DNA of 64,000 bases from Adiantum capillus-veneris (Eukaryota; Streptophyta; Polypodiopsida; Polypodiales; Pteridaceae). A program made the translations under genes and the position numbers. The notes beneath the pieces were generated by a model. The model was not told where the DNA came from. It ran no database searches and was given only the letters and a program-made list of their open reading frames with translations. The stretch's first letter is position 1, and each line of letters opens with the position of its first letter. This document shows, in pieces, positions 11,986 to 23,968 of this stretch. The DNA lies in contig CM043966.1 in the NCBI GenBank assembly GCA_014529385.2, positions 110,466,808 to 110,530,807 of the forward strand, read 5' to 3'.

Positions 11986-13302
11986 TCTCCATTGTGAAAG
12001 GCTCTAAGCTCTACTACTTGAGAACCCTCTTTGTTTCCTCATATGCTCGGATGTAGTGATCAAATTGATCCTCTAGAGGTCTAGAGGAGCTTTCGCTGAC
12101 TTTTGTTAGGTCTGGCACCCAGTATTCCTCAAAGTCTCCTTTGAGTGCTCTTTTTTCCTTAAACTGCTCAATCAATCTCTCAATCCAAGCAGCTTTTTGA
12201 CTGTGTGTTTCCTTGGGATTTGCTTCTTTAATCACTTCCATCTTTTCCTTTTTCTTTTGAGGTTCCACAGGCTCTTCCTCTGGTACTGTTTCTAGCCTTA
12301 TCTATAGTCGTCTGGTTACTAGTGGAGCCACTACAATCACTAGTTCTTCTTTTGTATCTAGCTTCAACTTGAACCACTTGTTCTGTGTTGGTGGCTCGAT
12401 GGCTCATGCCACTGTCCTCTAGCACAGATGGCTTCATATGCAATCTTTGTTAGTGTTTCTCCTCCTCCAATGTACTTTGGCTTTTCCATGCCCATGCTGA
12501 CCACTTACTCATGCAGGTATTGGGCGTAATTCACTTCTTTGGAAATAAGGCTTTTTAAAGCCCAAGTTATGGTTGTTGCCATTGCATGGGGAGGAGTTGT
12601 GTATTTTTGGGGCCGCTTATTGCAAACATGGAAGTACTGGTTGTAGAGCTTGCAGATCTTTATAGCTCTTGGGTCCAGTAGGTCTTCAAACGTCTAATTA
12701 GGCTTTTTTTGGGTGTAGACCTTTACTTCATCTCTTCTTTCCCTAACTGAGCTTCCTTTATTGTGGAGCCCTAATGCATCTACTATGGTTTGAGGTGTGA
12801 TCAACATCTTTGTCTTCTGTCCATCTAAGACCGTAATAACTACCTTGTTGTCCTTCTGAATTGAGCTGACTAGATCATAGACTCTCTGCATATCCACACC
12901 CATTGGTGGTGCTCTGAATAAGTTGTATAAGTTTGACCTTTCCAGCTAGGTGAGGGTTTCTTCTTTATTTGCATATTCTAACATCTCCTATGGACTCATT
13001 GGGATATCCATCATGTTTTCTTGTGGGTCTTTGAAGGTACCTTGGTATACAACGAAACCTTTCCTTTCTAGTGTGGCCTCATCTACCCAATCCTTAGCAG
13101 GTTTTAGTGTCTGTTCTGGAAGTGTATAAGGCTTTCTAGCTGCAATAATGTCTTCCATGGACATTCTTTTCTTCTTTGTTGGTGATTTAGTGGCCTCCAT
13201 TGATCCAGTGAGCACTCCAAGTGCAAAAGTTAGAGATGTCTTAAAAAATCTTGCATTTTCCCAGTTTCTAGCTATCCAAATGACTTCAAAATGGAGACAC
13301 AA
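11926..13302 (-). pseudogene. ORF3 of gypsy copy 1 (broken, 3' truncated)
   Basis: Minus-strand fragments at 12988-13302, 12694-12903, 12228-12443 and 12014-12268 align collinearly with the first 400 or so residues of the intact-looking ORF3 at 48261. The shared core includes ITPQTIVDALGLHNKGSS followed by VRERR, and later KAAWIERLIEQFK and KRALKGDFEEYWVPD. Frameshifts and stops separate the pieces. The frame runs through the 36-bp segment at 11950-11985 to about 11926 and then meets satellite-derived sequence. The core resembles the putative plant transposon protein family found with plant retroelements; function is unknown. Confidence 0.75.
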
Positions 13303-13370
13303 GCCAATTAGGGTCTGAGGGTGTAGTGCATGTGGTCATAATTACATTTTGGGTGCAGATCTATGTTGTG

Positions 13371-14812
13371 AGACATTATAAACGCATAATATCTAGATGC
13401 TCAGAACTGAGTGATATTTCACATGTGCATAGCTCTTATCATGTACACCATGAGTATATGTCTGACTTTTAATTTGGATGTTATTTGGACAAGCTGTGAC
13501 CATTAGAACACCCTACATGCTTTGAAGTTGGATTATGTCTTAGTTTTGAGTAAATGAGGCTTAACTGGGGTGAAAATGGGTAGATGCTCTCATAATCATG
13601 TTGTAAAGGCTTAGAGGGGTTCAAGTTAGTCTTCAGGGTCATTTTTAGGCTAGTGAGACACCATACGCATATGATGTGTACTTTGTTAAAAATGACTCAA
13701 ACATGAAGTGTAAGTGGGCATTAGTATGGCATATCCCTCTATGATATTGGAATTTGATATGGATTTCTCCTTATGTGCTTGGAGCCCATAATTAATCATA
13801 GAGATTTGGATTACGATACTTGGGTTAAGATGGGTATACAGATAGAAGTCTTGATGAGGATTGGGCTTTGGGATAATATTAATGGGGTCAAGACATTGGA
13901 AGTGAGAAATCTCCCCAGAATTACTATTTAGCCTTCTGGCAACATCATACATGTATCTTGTCTCTTTAGACATTTTTGGCCCAAACTTCATATGTAGCAT
14001 CCCCATGTGACTGGAACTCTTTTGATCATCTCAGATTTTGACTTCGAGACAAGTTATGTATTTGTGGGAGTAGAATGTTCTTTTTGCCAAGGTTTTTTTA
14101 TATTGGGCTCCAAGTGGTCACAACCTTGTCCAAATTGAATGTATGGCTTTTATATAATATAGTGAACATTCCTCTGATGAAAAATGTGGATTTTGGTATA
14201 TGTATAAGACATGAGACATTATACGCGTATAAAGTGTTCTGATGCAAAACAGCTTGAGATTCCACAGATAGGTTGTGTATGGGTTGTTCAAGATGTCCAT
14301 GATCTCTGATTTGAATTTGAGCTTATCAATTGGTGTCAAAGAGATTCAAAAAGTTTCTACACACAGAATTATACTCTTTGGAATGATTGAATGTCAAAAG
14401 ACATCCAATTGTGATGAAAATTTGATGGGTAGCTCCATAATGATGTGTATAAAGAGTTGGAATTTCCAGAACCAGAACATTCTGTCCACTCAAGACTTTT
14501 AGACATTATACACGTATAAAGTCTCATGTGAGATTTTTGTCTTATACTTGTGGTAGAGGTAGCTCTTGATGTGTGCATGGCTCTAATAGGTGCAAATTTG
14601 GAGTTGGACTAGTGTTCCTGAGCTCAAGGTCATAGAGACAGTTTATGTCACTTTGATTTGGGAAATTGATGTGATTGGTGATCAAAACATACCCAAAGCT
14701 ATCCAAATTGGGTGTATAGGCTATTATATAGGATATGGTTTATAATTGTGTATGTTCAGAGTGCTGGCAGAATTCCTCTGTGAGGTGTAGACTTTATACA
14801 CGTATAATGCCT
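13371..14812 (-). repeat. Six palindromes at about 285-bp steps upstream of ORF3
   Basis: Copies of a 24-bp palindrome (half-site AGACATYATACR followed by its reverse complement) lie at 13371, 13656, 13940, 14214, 14501 and 14789. The steps are 285, 284, 274, 287 and 288 bp. The 13940 copy is decayed. Between them the sequence is weakly similar (for example CCAAATTGGGTGT-like words) but has no open frame. The block sits between the Trp/basic-repeat ORF and ORF3, the same place as the palindromes at 47084-48094 in the plus-strand copy. Confidence 0.85.
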
Positions 14813-16433
14813 TTCTTTGAAAAATGTATTTCTGAGCATAGGCATATGATGTATAGGCAATGTGCATATTGTGTATAAGATTGCACTTGATTTGTAGCAC
14901 TTTTGATAAGTCCCAAGCCAAATAACGAGATTAGGCTGAGATTTTGCGTTTTTTGGGTCTTAAATACCCTAGTTGGCTCCAAATCTGGTGAAAATTTTTC
15001 TTGATGTTTGACCTTACATGTTGGTTGTCGATGATATGTTGATGATGCCTGTGAAGTTTGGTGGCAAACGGACATCTTGCTTGGGCGTGAGGAACAAATG
15101 ATGTTTTGCGTGTTCAAAAACTATCTTGATGTTTTGGTCCACTTTTTGATGACGATTCGGGATTAGGTTACCTTGGCTTATAGACATGCTTGAGACATAA
15201 CTTCTCATGAAGTTTTGAGTTGTTTCAGCAATCCATTCTTCTCTTGTGCCCGAAGAAGTTAGGGTTTTTCCAATTGACCTAAATCCACATTGGAGGTCAT
15301 AGAGGTGTTCTATTATGTAAGGGTTAACACCCTGTCAAGTCTTGTAGCTACCAAGTCAGTGGGGTTGATGCGTTATGGCTCTTTTTCGATTTTTTTCCCG
15401 CGATGCCACATTCTCGTTTTTTGGAGTTTTTCGCAACGAAGGGAGCATTGAACAAGAAGAACACAATGTAACGAGTCTATCTCTCATGTCTAGCACCGGT
15501 TGGTGCGTCATGTGCATCATACAAAGTCGTAGAAGGTCCGCACGCTTTAGGTCTCTCAAGCTCTCTCTCACTTGTGAATAGTGAAAATGAGCTAAAAAGT
15601 GGCCCAAACAAACTTATATCGGGGTTTCCCAAACCACTTTTTACCAAATTTGACAAGTGATCCAATCTTGTTGCAAAATGTATTGTAGGCTTAGAAATTC
15701 CTTCATTTGGACTCCGTTTGCTCTGTTTTCGGAAAATTTGTCAATTCGCCCAAAAACAGGCCAAATCGGCTTTTTGCAACTTTTCTCATATTTGGACCTC
15801 GTCTTCACCATAAGTTGTCGTTCACTTATTGATCACTCCCATGTTTTTATTTTGTCCCCATGTCGCCATAGCACTCGCTTTTTCTATTTTTCTTTTTTCT
15901 TTTTTGAAAACTAACAAAAATAGAAGGAAAATAGCTAACTTGACCCCAAAAATATTCAAAACTCAAGATAATTAGATAATAGCATAATAAATCACTATAT
16001 CTATTCGTAGTATTTTTGGTTGGAATTCTCTATTTTCTCACATTTTTAGCATGAAAAGTGCTATTTTTTAATATATATACACACCTAGAGGCTCATCTTG
16101 GTGTTTGTCCTTTGTCTCCTGTTATAACACATTAACTAAGGGCATATATACTTAGTTTGGTCAAAATTCTCGTAATCAAACACAAAAAACCCGTAAAATT
16201 ATGGAAAACAATGCCCTTTGTTTTACACTTGTAGCGTGTCGGTTCTGCACTAAGAATGCCTCCCCCCTTCCTAGTCGAAGTCCTCTTGGACGACGGTGTA
16301 TCGCCCGAGGGTATGTGCTCTGTATGGGAATCAAAAGGTGCTAATTCTAGCCAGGTAATGCAGCCCTATATGCATACTCAAGCAATGCATGGAAAATTCA
16401 TTTTTGTGCACAAGTAAGGTATAAGCATGATGC
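14813..16433 (-). other. Non-coding spacer of gypsy copy 1
   Basis: No supported gene. Read on the minus strand, 15300-15620 is homologous to 45960-46300 of the plus-strand copy: both carry the words CCTTCTACGACT, GACATGAGAG and TAGACTCGTT, then TGGAAAAACCCTA. It is therefore the same inter-ORF spacer. Short open frames on either strand are not conserved between the two copies. Confidence 0.6.
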
Positions 16434-16920
16434 TTATTGGCATGACTCGATGTGGAAGTTTCTTGTGAAATTATGACCGTGGTGAGAGCGGTGAAATAAC
16501 AAGCTCTCCATTATCTTTGCTCTGTCTTTGATAGTCAACATAATTTGTGAAGCCATGTGGCTATTCATTGATTTAATATCTTTCTCTGTTTGTTGTTTAG
16601 GGATCCAAATGTGAAGTGTGGGTATTGATGGACTGGAACAGGCGTTTGGTTGTTTGTTAAAGAAGTGTACTTGAGGCAGTTCTTCACGTTGTTGCTTTTG
16701 AATCCAAATTTTTGCAAGCTTGCTTTGAGCCATAAGTAATTGCTTTGGTACCCATATCTGCTTGTGGCAAGATGACTATTTCAGCTTTTTGTTTGTAGTG
16801 GATGTAATTGGAGAGTTTTTTGCAAATTCTCTTTTCTCAACCCTAGCAACTTGATCTTTCCTTATCCAAGTTTGCTTGATAGTTTTGCTTTGCAGAGTAT
16901 GTGGGGTTTGTCGTGGATTG
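16434..16920 (-). pseudogene. Trp/basic-repeat region of gypsy copy 1
   Basis: The minus-strand translation contains repeated short motifs of the form K-Q-I/T-W-I/V-x-K: KQIWVPKQ, KIWIQKQ, HIWIPKQ, and a broken KQTWIRK near 16870. Two of them are 16 residues apart, as in the plus-strand copy (44810-45253). The last 60 residues (ESLLFHRSHH...) match the end of the plus-strand ORF (LERLFYHRSA...). The role is unknown; Trp plus basic residues would suit nucleic-acid binding, but that is inference. Confidence 0.65.
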
Positions 16921-17099
16921 CTTTTGTAATTCTCATTGATTGATTATGATTGGTCAAACTCACGTCGTGTGTAAGAGTATCTTCCATACTGACCCTTTCC
17001 CACGTTGAAGGTTTCTTTGGAACCCATTGTTTGGCAATGGTCGTCTATAAGGGCAACTTACCTTTATCCACTAGGTGCATTACTAATGGTTTGTATGTA

Positions 17100-17470
17100 G
17101 CTATTTCAGCAAAGAAAACTTATTGTTTTCCTCAATCGGATTGGATAAGTACTGTATTAGAGCTCTAGTCAAGTTGTACATTATACCTTCTCTGCCAAAG
17201 TTGCCCTGTGCGTATCTTCTACCACATAAAATTTTTGTGGATAGATATATTGGTTAATATGTACCATGAGTATTGTCCATCCCACTACCTTGATCGAGTA
17301 TTCTGAATAACTATGGAGGTTTTGTTTTGTCTCCTGTAACTGATTGTCAAGTTGAAGTTGCCTTGTGCACATGAATCAAGCATTGCTATCATCTCCACTT
17401 GATTGTGTCCTAGTTTGACACCAATTTCTAGATCCTGCATGTTCTCTGTGTCAAAGTCTATTACTTGAAT
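17100..17470 (-). pseudogene. Second retropepsin-like domain (PR2) of copy 1
   Basis: Downstream of the integrase C-terminus the minus strand encodes a decayed aspartic-protease domain. The active-site word reads AMLDSCAQ where the plus-strand copy has ALLDSGAQ. It is followed by YSEYSIKVVGWTILM, HINQYIYPQKFYVVED and a damaged L-x-Q-P-W segment. The same order is seen in copy 2 at 44350-44740. The Gly to Cys change in the catalytic triplet and at least two frameshifts mean it is not functional here. Confidence 0.72.
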
Positions 17471-17639
17471 GGAATTAATCTTCAGAGGTTGTCCATGTTG
17501 TTGTGACTGTCGAAGAAGCTATTTGTTTCTTGGCCTCTCCTTGAGCTTCCGCAACAATGTTTTGTTTCTCTTGTGTTTGTTTCTTTTTTTGTGGATTTGT
17601 TGAAGCATACTTTGGGTTAGTGTTAGATGAATTTTTTTA

Positions 17640-18530
17640 GTTGATATCCACTAATACAGTTAGGAATTTCTTCATCATCCAATGTAGCAAGCTTTACGGC
17701 CCCACTTGGTCATAAGTCTTTGATCACAAAGGGTCCCATCCCTCACTTTTTCAGTTTCTTAGCATGTTGTTTTAAGACGTAAATCAGGACATAATCGCCT
17801 GTTTTGAATTCCTTTGATCGTGCATGCTTATCAAAGAACTCTTTTTGCCTTTGTTTTTGCGCATAGATGGAAGCTACTGCTTTCATGCGAAGCTCATCTA
17901 GCTTTTCTAGGTCATCCATTCATGAAGACATTTCATTACCTGTGCACTCTAGTTTCTTGGCTACTCTTAGTGTTGGGATTAGGAATTCCATATGAAATAT
18001 AGCATTAAGGCCGAACACCATTTTGTACGGTGTTGTTTCTATCGATGTTCTATAAGTAATTCTATAAGCCCACAATGTTGAATGTAACTTATGATTCCAA
18101 TCCGTTCTAGACTCTGACACTATCTTAGTTAAGATCGTTCATACAGTGTTATTCATAGCTTCGGCCTGTCCATTAGCCTGTGGGTGGTATGGAGTAGACT
18201 TAAGATGGACTATCATGAATTCTCCAAGAAGACTCTCAATCGTTTCATTTATACAATGTGTGCCCCGATCACTGACAATTTCTAAAGGTAGACCATATCT
18301 AGCAAAGACATTTTCATATAGAAATTGCATAGTAGCCCTGTCATCAGCTTTTTGTGTAGCTTTAGCTTCGACCCATTTAGTGAGATAATCCATGGCCACA
18401 AAGATATACTGGACATATGTCTTGTAAGTGGGGGTGAGATTGGTCCCACAAAGTCTATTCCCCATTTAGCAAAATCTCTAGCTCCCATCATTGGTTGTAA
18501 TGGCATCTCATCTCGTTTTATTGGCAGTGT
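17640..18530 (-). pseudogene. Integrase core and C-terminus of copy 1
   Basis: The minus strand encodes a DDE integrase core: WGIDFVGPISPP (first Asp), IVSDRGTHCIN (second Asp) and HPQANGQAEA (Glu). There are 35 residues between the second Asp and the Glu, the normal D,D-35-E spacing. The C-terminal part has TLWAYRITYRTSIETTPY, LRVAKKLE, a basic helix and a GDYVL / GAVKLATLD segment typical of Tat/Athila-type integrases. A frameshift lies within the core around 18390-18460, and there are stops in the C-terminal part. No chromodomain follows; the PR2 domain follows instead. Confidence 0.85.
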
Positions 18531-19136
18531 GGTGTGTTGACAAGACTCACATCGTCTTGTATATTCATTCGTGTCCATATGTAATGTTGGCCACCATATT
18601 CTAGGGGTGAGGAAAATTTTTGTTGTCTTTTCCCTTGAGAAATGGCCTCCACTTATTTCTTCATGCACTTGCTCCAGGATTGGAATGTACATGATCTCCG
18701 TTGCGCACAGTCGGAGTTGGTTATCCTTTCCTCTTTTATAAAGCTGATGTTTAATTAGAGTGAAATCAAGAGCTTCTAATTCTATCACTCTCTACCGTGC
18801 TCTGGTGGTATTTTCAGGAAATGTCTGCTTCTCCAAAAATTCAACAATGTATTGAATCCATTCTGGCGTAAGTGTTACTTGAAACAATGTTGCATGTTCT
18901 ATTGATGGGCTTGATCTGCATAATTCGCAGCTAGTGACATAATCATGAACATCAACACACATAGTTGGCCAATACACTCCTAATTGTTGCAAGCATTGAA
19001 AAGTTTTTGTGGGTGAACAATGAAATGTCAAATCTTGAGTATGCGCTTCCACCAAATAGGTTGTGTATTCCTCAGGGTTTATGCACACACGTAAGATACC
19101 ATTGGAGCCTATGTTATATAAACATCCACCAATCAA
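18530..19136 (-). pseudogene. Tandem HHCC zinc-binding modules of copy 1
   Basis: Two successive integrase-type HHCC modules are encoded. Module A (18792-19136): LYNIGSNGILRVC, EEYTTYLVEAH, H-x6-H, LGVYWPTM, then CELC. Module B (18530-18788): LYKRGKDNQLRLC, H-x6-H (HEEISGGH), WWPTLHMD, then CESCQ just before the integrase core. They align with each other along their whole length, so one looks like a duplicate of the other. The same arrangement is present at 42640-43270 in copy 2. Ordinary Ty3/gypsy integrases carry one such module. Confidence 0.8.
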
Positions 19137-19149
19137 CTGAAAGTTCTTA

Positions 19150-20094
19150 GCTTGCTGAATCGTTATTCATTTATGTTCTTGGTCAATTTTGTCAAATTCT
19201 TTGCCCTGTGACAGTATCTTACAATCTCTTGGCACCACTTAGGTACCATTTCTATATTGAAGAGATATGCATTGGGGAGATCATCATCCACACCCTCTGG
19301 AGCTTCTCCATTTGGTAATCAAGAAAGGTAGTCTACTCTGAGATACGTCTTTTTCTTTTTAACCACCACCGTAAATTCAAACTCTAGTAATATGATGAAC
19401 CATCTTAAGATTTGCCCTGTGTTGCATGATTTGTTGACAAGGTATAAAAGGGCTTAATGGTTTATGAAAAACAAAAATTTATTTGGGAGGAGATAATGCC
19501 AACATTTCTTAACAGCATAAATCATTCCAAGTCTCTATCTTTTAGTGGTTGTGTAGTTCTTTTCAACATTGTTTAGTTGTCGGCTAGAATAGCTGACTGG
19601 GAAATCCATGGTTAAAAGGGAAATCCATGGTTGAGCCAAAATACATCCTATAGAAAATGCAGACGCATCTATATGGACATGAAAGATTTTTTCCCAATCA
19701 AGTGTCTTTAGCACCGGAGCAGATACAAAGGCATATTTTAATCTATTAAATGATTCCTCACACTCATATGTCCATTCAAAGGTCACTACAAGTCTATACA
19801 GAGGTTGGGTGACGATTGCATACATGTGTATGAACCTCCTGTAATAACCACAATGTCCCATAAAACACTCTTTGCATTGATTGGTTTAGGCATTTCGATG
19901 ATCACTTTAATCTTATCCAAATCTGTGGATATGCCATTTTTTGAGACAATATGTCCCAAGATTCCTCCTTGTCTCCCCACCACAAAAACACATTTTTTTG
20001 GATTAAGACAAATTCTATATGTCTTGCATTTCTTAAGTCCTTTTTTGAGGTGTTTTGTATGTTCCTCTCTTAGGAGAGAGTGCACAAATAGGTC
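19150..20094 (-). pseudogene. RT C-terminus and RNase H of copy 1
   Basis: This stretch resumes the RT just after the catalytic YxDD codons with DLFVHSLLREEH, then CKTYRICLNPKKC, ILGHIVSKNGIS, GHCGYYRRFI and YAIVTQPLYRL. RNase H follows: HVHIDASAFSIGCIL, YSSRQLNNVEKNYTTT, then YLLPNKFLFF and LLYLVNKSCNTG. A short tandem duplication of about 18 bp (gggaaatccatggtta) at about 19605-19640 disrupts the RNase H. The 5' half of RT lies beyond the foreign insertion, at 24113-24689. Confidence 0.83.
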
Positions 20095-20099
20095 TGCCA

Positions 20100-20380
20100 C
20101 GTGTACTATCGACAACCAATGGTACACATGGCATGCCATGTGACCATTGCGCTGCCACGTCGATGGTGTGGTGGCCACTGGCATGCCAGTGTACTGTCAT
20201 TGGGTGACGGTACACATGGCATGCCACGTGGCACCAAAAATGGGGTCACGTTGTTGCTGGGCAAAGGTACATGTGGTATGCCACCTGGCCACCACGTCAT
20301 CGACGTGGCAGTGCACATGGCCATCGTGGCATGCCACATGTACTATTGACTGGAGACAGTACATGTGGCAGACCATGTGG
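20100..20380. repeat. Cluster of GTAC...TGGCATGCCA semi-palindromes
   Basis: Five or six diverged copies of a dyad word such as GTACACATGGCATGCCACGT occur at about 20120, 20190, 20211, 20268, 20325 and 20357, in GC-rich DNA that contrasts with the AT-rich sequence after 20770. They lie at the left end of the inserted element and may be its subterminal repeats. Open frames here run on both strands and are not conserved proteins. Confidence 0.6.
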
Positions 20381-20469
20381 CCACGAGGCGGCTTGCGTGG
20401 CCGCTTTGTGGCCACGTGGTGGTCGACGCGTGGCCTTTGGGCTACACATCGCCCATCAATCCTTGGCGC

Positions 20470-20770
20470 ATGGCCAAGCGCCTGGGGGTCACGCGAGGAC
20501 ACATGCCACCGTGTGGCCCACACATGCCCCTCCCCCCCACATACACACACCCGGCCGCCCCCTAGCACACAAACACGCACTCACACCGAGTGTGTGTGTT
20601 TGTGTGTGTATGTGTGGAAGGAGGCGGCATACATAGGCTATACACTGCCACCGAGCTCTTAGGGCATGGCGAAGGGACCACATGCCACCGCGTGGCAGCG
20701 TGTGGCCCATGCATGTCACCCCCCCTCTCCCACACACACACATATCCGCGTGCGCACACACTCGCACACA
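20470..20770. repeat. Duplicated CA/GT-rich segment
   Basis: The segment at about 20470-20585 (CATGGCCAAGCG ... CATGCCACCGTGTGGCCC ... CACACAAACACGCACTC) recurs in diverged form at about 20665-20770 (CATGGCGAAGGG ... CATGCCACCGCGTGGC ... CACACACTCGCACAC). That makes a direct repeat with a step of about 190-195 bp. A GTGTGTGTTTGTGTGTGT run between them can pair with the CA-rich parts. No gene is supported. Confidence 0.6.
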
Positions 20771-20977
20771 AAAATTATATTATATATAATTTTTTAAAAT
20801 TATATATTTGTTAAAATTATATATTTTTTAATATTGTTTTAAAATAAATTTGTTAAAATATTAAAATATTATTAAATTTAAATTTATAACGGTTATATTA
20901 TTGGATCTGAGTATATAAAAAATTTGTTAGTTTTTATAATGTGATCTTATGCTTAATTGTTTGTTTAGCTTATTATT

Positions 20978-23440
20978 ATGGCTTGTTCTTTTTTGTTTCT
21001 TGATAAAGAGCTTTCTTGTCCTTTTTATAATGGTAAATTTATAATATCTGAATCATTTCTTTTAGAGATAATTTCTCCAATGCAGTTTACAACTTTAGAT
21101 GCAGTGATCGAAGTTGGTGATATTGAGATGACTTTGCCTTTTGAAAGGATGCTCAACAATTTGGGTGAATTCATCTATGTATTGGATGAATAGCTTTCAT
21201 GTAAATACAAAGTCAACATGTCCCATCAAGCACACTATGCAGGCTCACCTAGCACAACTCTCATTGCCATTGTGGATAGTCTGCCAAAGGTGAACTTCGC
21301 TCAAAGGAGTTAGTAGATTTTTGCACCCCGCCTCAACTTTTGCTTCAAAATAGCTTAAAAGGAAGCACAAGACAGAAACTTTTGCAGGACAAAAAAAAGG
21401 GCACATTGACAAAGCTCTTAATGCAAATACAACAAGTGGAACAAGTTATAGAGAAGGGCTTACAATGGTGATGTTGTTTTAAAATTTTTAATTATCATGG
21501 GGAGGTTGCACCATATGGATGCAATGGAGCATAAGTATGATCCTCATTTGTGGTCGAAGCCAGAAACATCTAATATAGATTTCCCAGGTGTAGTGCGTCT
21601 TACTCATTGCCTAGGATCTTTGAAGTGCATGAATGAACAATGTGTCCACTTGGCTAGTTATCATATTCTCAATACAAGTCATTTCAACGGGTACATACAA
21701 AAGGCAAATGCACCCGGACAATATTGTAAGATTGGAGATAAGAGCCTTACATGCCACTTTTGCAAGGTAATTGCTTTCTGTACTACAACATGTGATTGTG
21801 TAGTATACTATGTCATGCCATCTGATAAGATCGCCACAAGAGTCATGATTCATCGTGGCACACACGATGTGCGCAACAGCACATCCAAAACACTAACGAG
21901 CAACGCCAAGGTGATGGTGCAAAGGATTTTGACTGTTGACCCACATCCAAGAGACAAAAGGTTCAAATGTGTTTGGCAAAAGAAATTATAAGTACAACAC
22001 TTCTTCGCAACAACACCAACGTAGGAATTTTAGGTGAGCAACAGCTATTTGCAATCGCTGAGGAGTTGGGGCCATTGGTGCAAGATAATCGGTATGTGCA
22101 TTTCCTAGATTCTTATTTCACCGCAAAACTCTATGCTGGATTATTTTTGCTCTGAACACTATGAACATTGTTAGGTTTCGAAGGTCAGTATCTAGTTTAT
22201 GAAGAGGTGTTGACAAAGAATCTTTTGGCATTGATGCACTCCTAAAGCTAAAGCGAGGCTGCATATATGACTTTTTCCATGGAAACAGGTTTCTTGGTCA
22301 AGGTACGGAGGGAGAGAAATGTTATGTCTTCAAAATGTCCAGAATTGGTCCAGCATACGGTGTGGACCTGGTGAACCGAATGAGACAAGATAGGGAATGG
22401 CAATCTTCGATGTGTGTGGATCCATTTTGATCACACTAGACATGTTAACGATTGGGGTGACTATGGCCTATCATGTCTATGATCGAAGGTACATGGAGCA
22501 CCTTGACAGCAATGTGGGTTGCCTCCAACTCTCTCTCTAACAATTTGTTTGCAGCATGCAGGACCTTTTGACTATTGCAACTTGTGAATTGAAAGACAAA
22601 GACATGGAAATGCAATGTCTCTTTTGAGAGTGCCTCAATGATGTTATGTTATCATGTGGGTGCAACAGAGCTAATTTCTTTGGCTTCATGGTGGATGAAG
22701 CTCAAGCAAATTGGAATGTAGTTTGAATTGTTTTCAATGGTGGTGACAAGACCAATACAATGAGTAGTCGAGAGAGTTCTTGTCTTTTCCATTAGAAGCA
22801 AAGCTTGGATTCAACACACAATGAATTATTTGGTGCAAGCTTCTCGACACTTACACAAAGAAATGTGTGAGAAATGGAGGCAAGCACTAACAAAAGAGGC
22901 TGTAGCAGCAGAGGCTCGTCTGATACGCCAATGGTGGCGTAATGGTCATTGCATACACCGTAACATTCCATACATGGATTCATGGATTAGTTGGTGGTAA
23001 ATTTGTATTGCACATTGGGGTGGCATTATGATGTGCATAAAAGAAGCTCTGATGGACCAAACACTCCACGTACAAACCTTGCCAAGAGCAAGCATGGCAG
23101 CTGGCTAGTAGGGGAGGGTTTTCATAAATTCATTTCATTATATGATGCATGTACAGCTGACCTATAAAATTCCATCTTACAGAACATAAAGGCCATTTCA
23201 TACAGCCATGGAAAACACATTGGGAAGGGTCCATCGATACAAAAGCTTGCGGAGCGCCATGAAAGACGTCCCAATCAAGTAATAAGATCAGTGAACGAGG
23301 CTACCGAGGGCACTCCAATGTATAAACAACCGACTTCATTGACAGAAGATAAGGAGATATCAAGGAAAAAATGCAAGCCAAATGAAGTTATCAATGTGGA
23401 AGATGATGCATCACGTCGGCCTGAGTATTCCAGAAGATGA
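20978..23440 (+). pseudogene. Degenerate transposase-like reading frame
   Basis: Open pieces at 20978-21193, 21497-21991 and 21967-22155, plus broken frames to 23440, read as one decayed protein. Visible parts are a Cys/His cluster (CMNEQC, then CHFCK, then CTTTCDC), an HRGTH motif, a YDFFHGNRFLGQG segment with FKMSRIGPAYGVDLVNRM, then FMVDEAQANWNVV and a broken CLFHWKQSL-like segment. The last two resemble the catalytic part of plant MULE-type transposases, which end in a similar Cys-aromatic-His word. The family assignment is from memory and tentative. Stops and frameshifts are frequent, so it is inactive. Confidence 0.42.
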
Positions 23441-23914
23441 ACGCTTCTTGCCTATGTAATGCAAGTGCAATAAAATGTAACCTTTATATGATCAATAGAT
23501 GTTCTTGTTTCAAGTACCCTTGTCTCTGTTGTTTTTGAAACAATTTTAAAGGTGGAAAATCTTTCTCTATGTCTCAACCTCCCTATTGGGTAAAAGCACG
23601 TTAACGTGACGTGCTTTTTGTGCTAGTTAGCATTTTCAAATAAGCACATCTTAAAATAATTGGGTGTCCGGTAATTTTTTTACAAATAATATCAAAATTT
23701 GTCGGAGGTTTTACATTTGGATTCCTTGTTTCAAGAGCTTTCTATTGCTATAACATACGTCATAGATCTTGGAGATGTAGCTCATGTTATTGTCCTAGTT
23801 AGCATATGTCAAAATTGTTCTAGTTAGCATTGTCCGGGACATCAAATTCAGTGACATGTTAACATGCTTTTACCTTATTACCTCATTGCCTATCTCTACT
23901 CTCTATCTCTTTCT

Positions 23915-23919
<5 letters not shown>

Positions 23920-23968
<49 letters not shown>
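23920..23968. repeat. (CT)n microsatellite
   Basis: A pure TC/CT tract of about 49 bp near the right end of the insertion. It is followed by purine-rich sequence and a short hairpin (CTTTTTAGGAAT / ATTCCTAAAAAG at about 24039-24074). Confidence 0.92.

Noticed and set aside
20147-20662. Overlapping 60-170 codon frames on both strands at 20100-20770
   Set aside because: They arise from GC-rich palindromes and CA/GT repeats; compositionally biased and mutually antisense.
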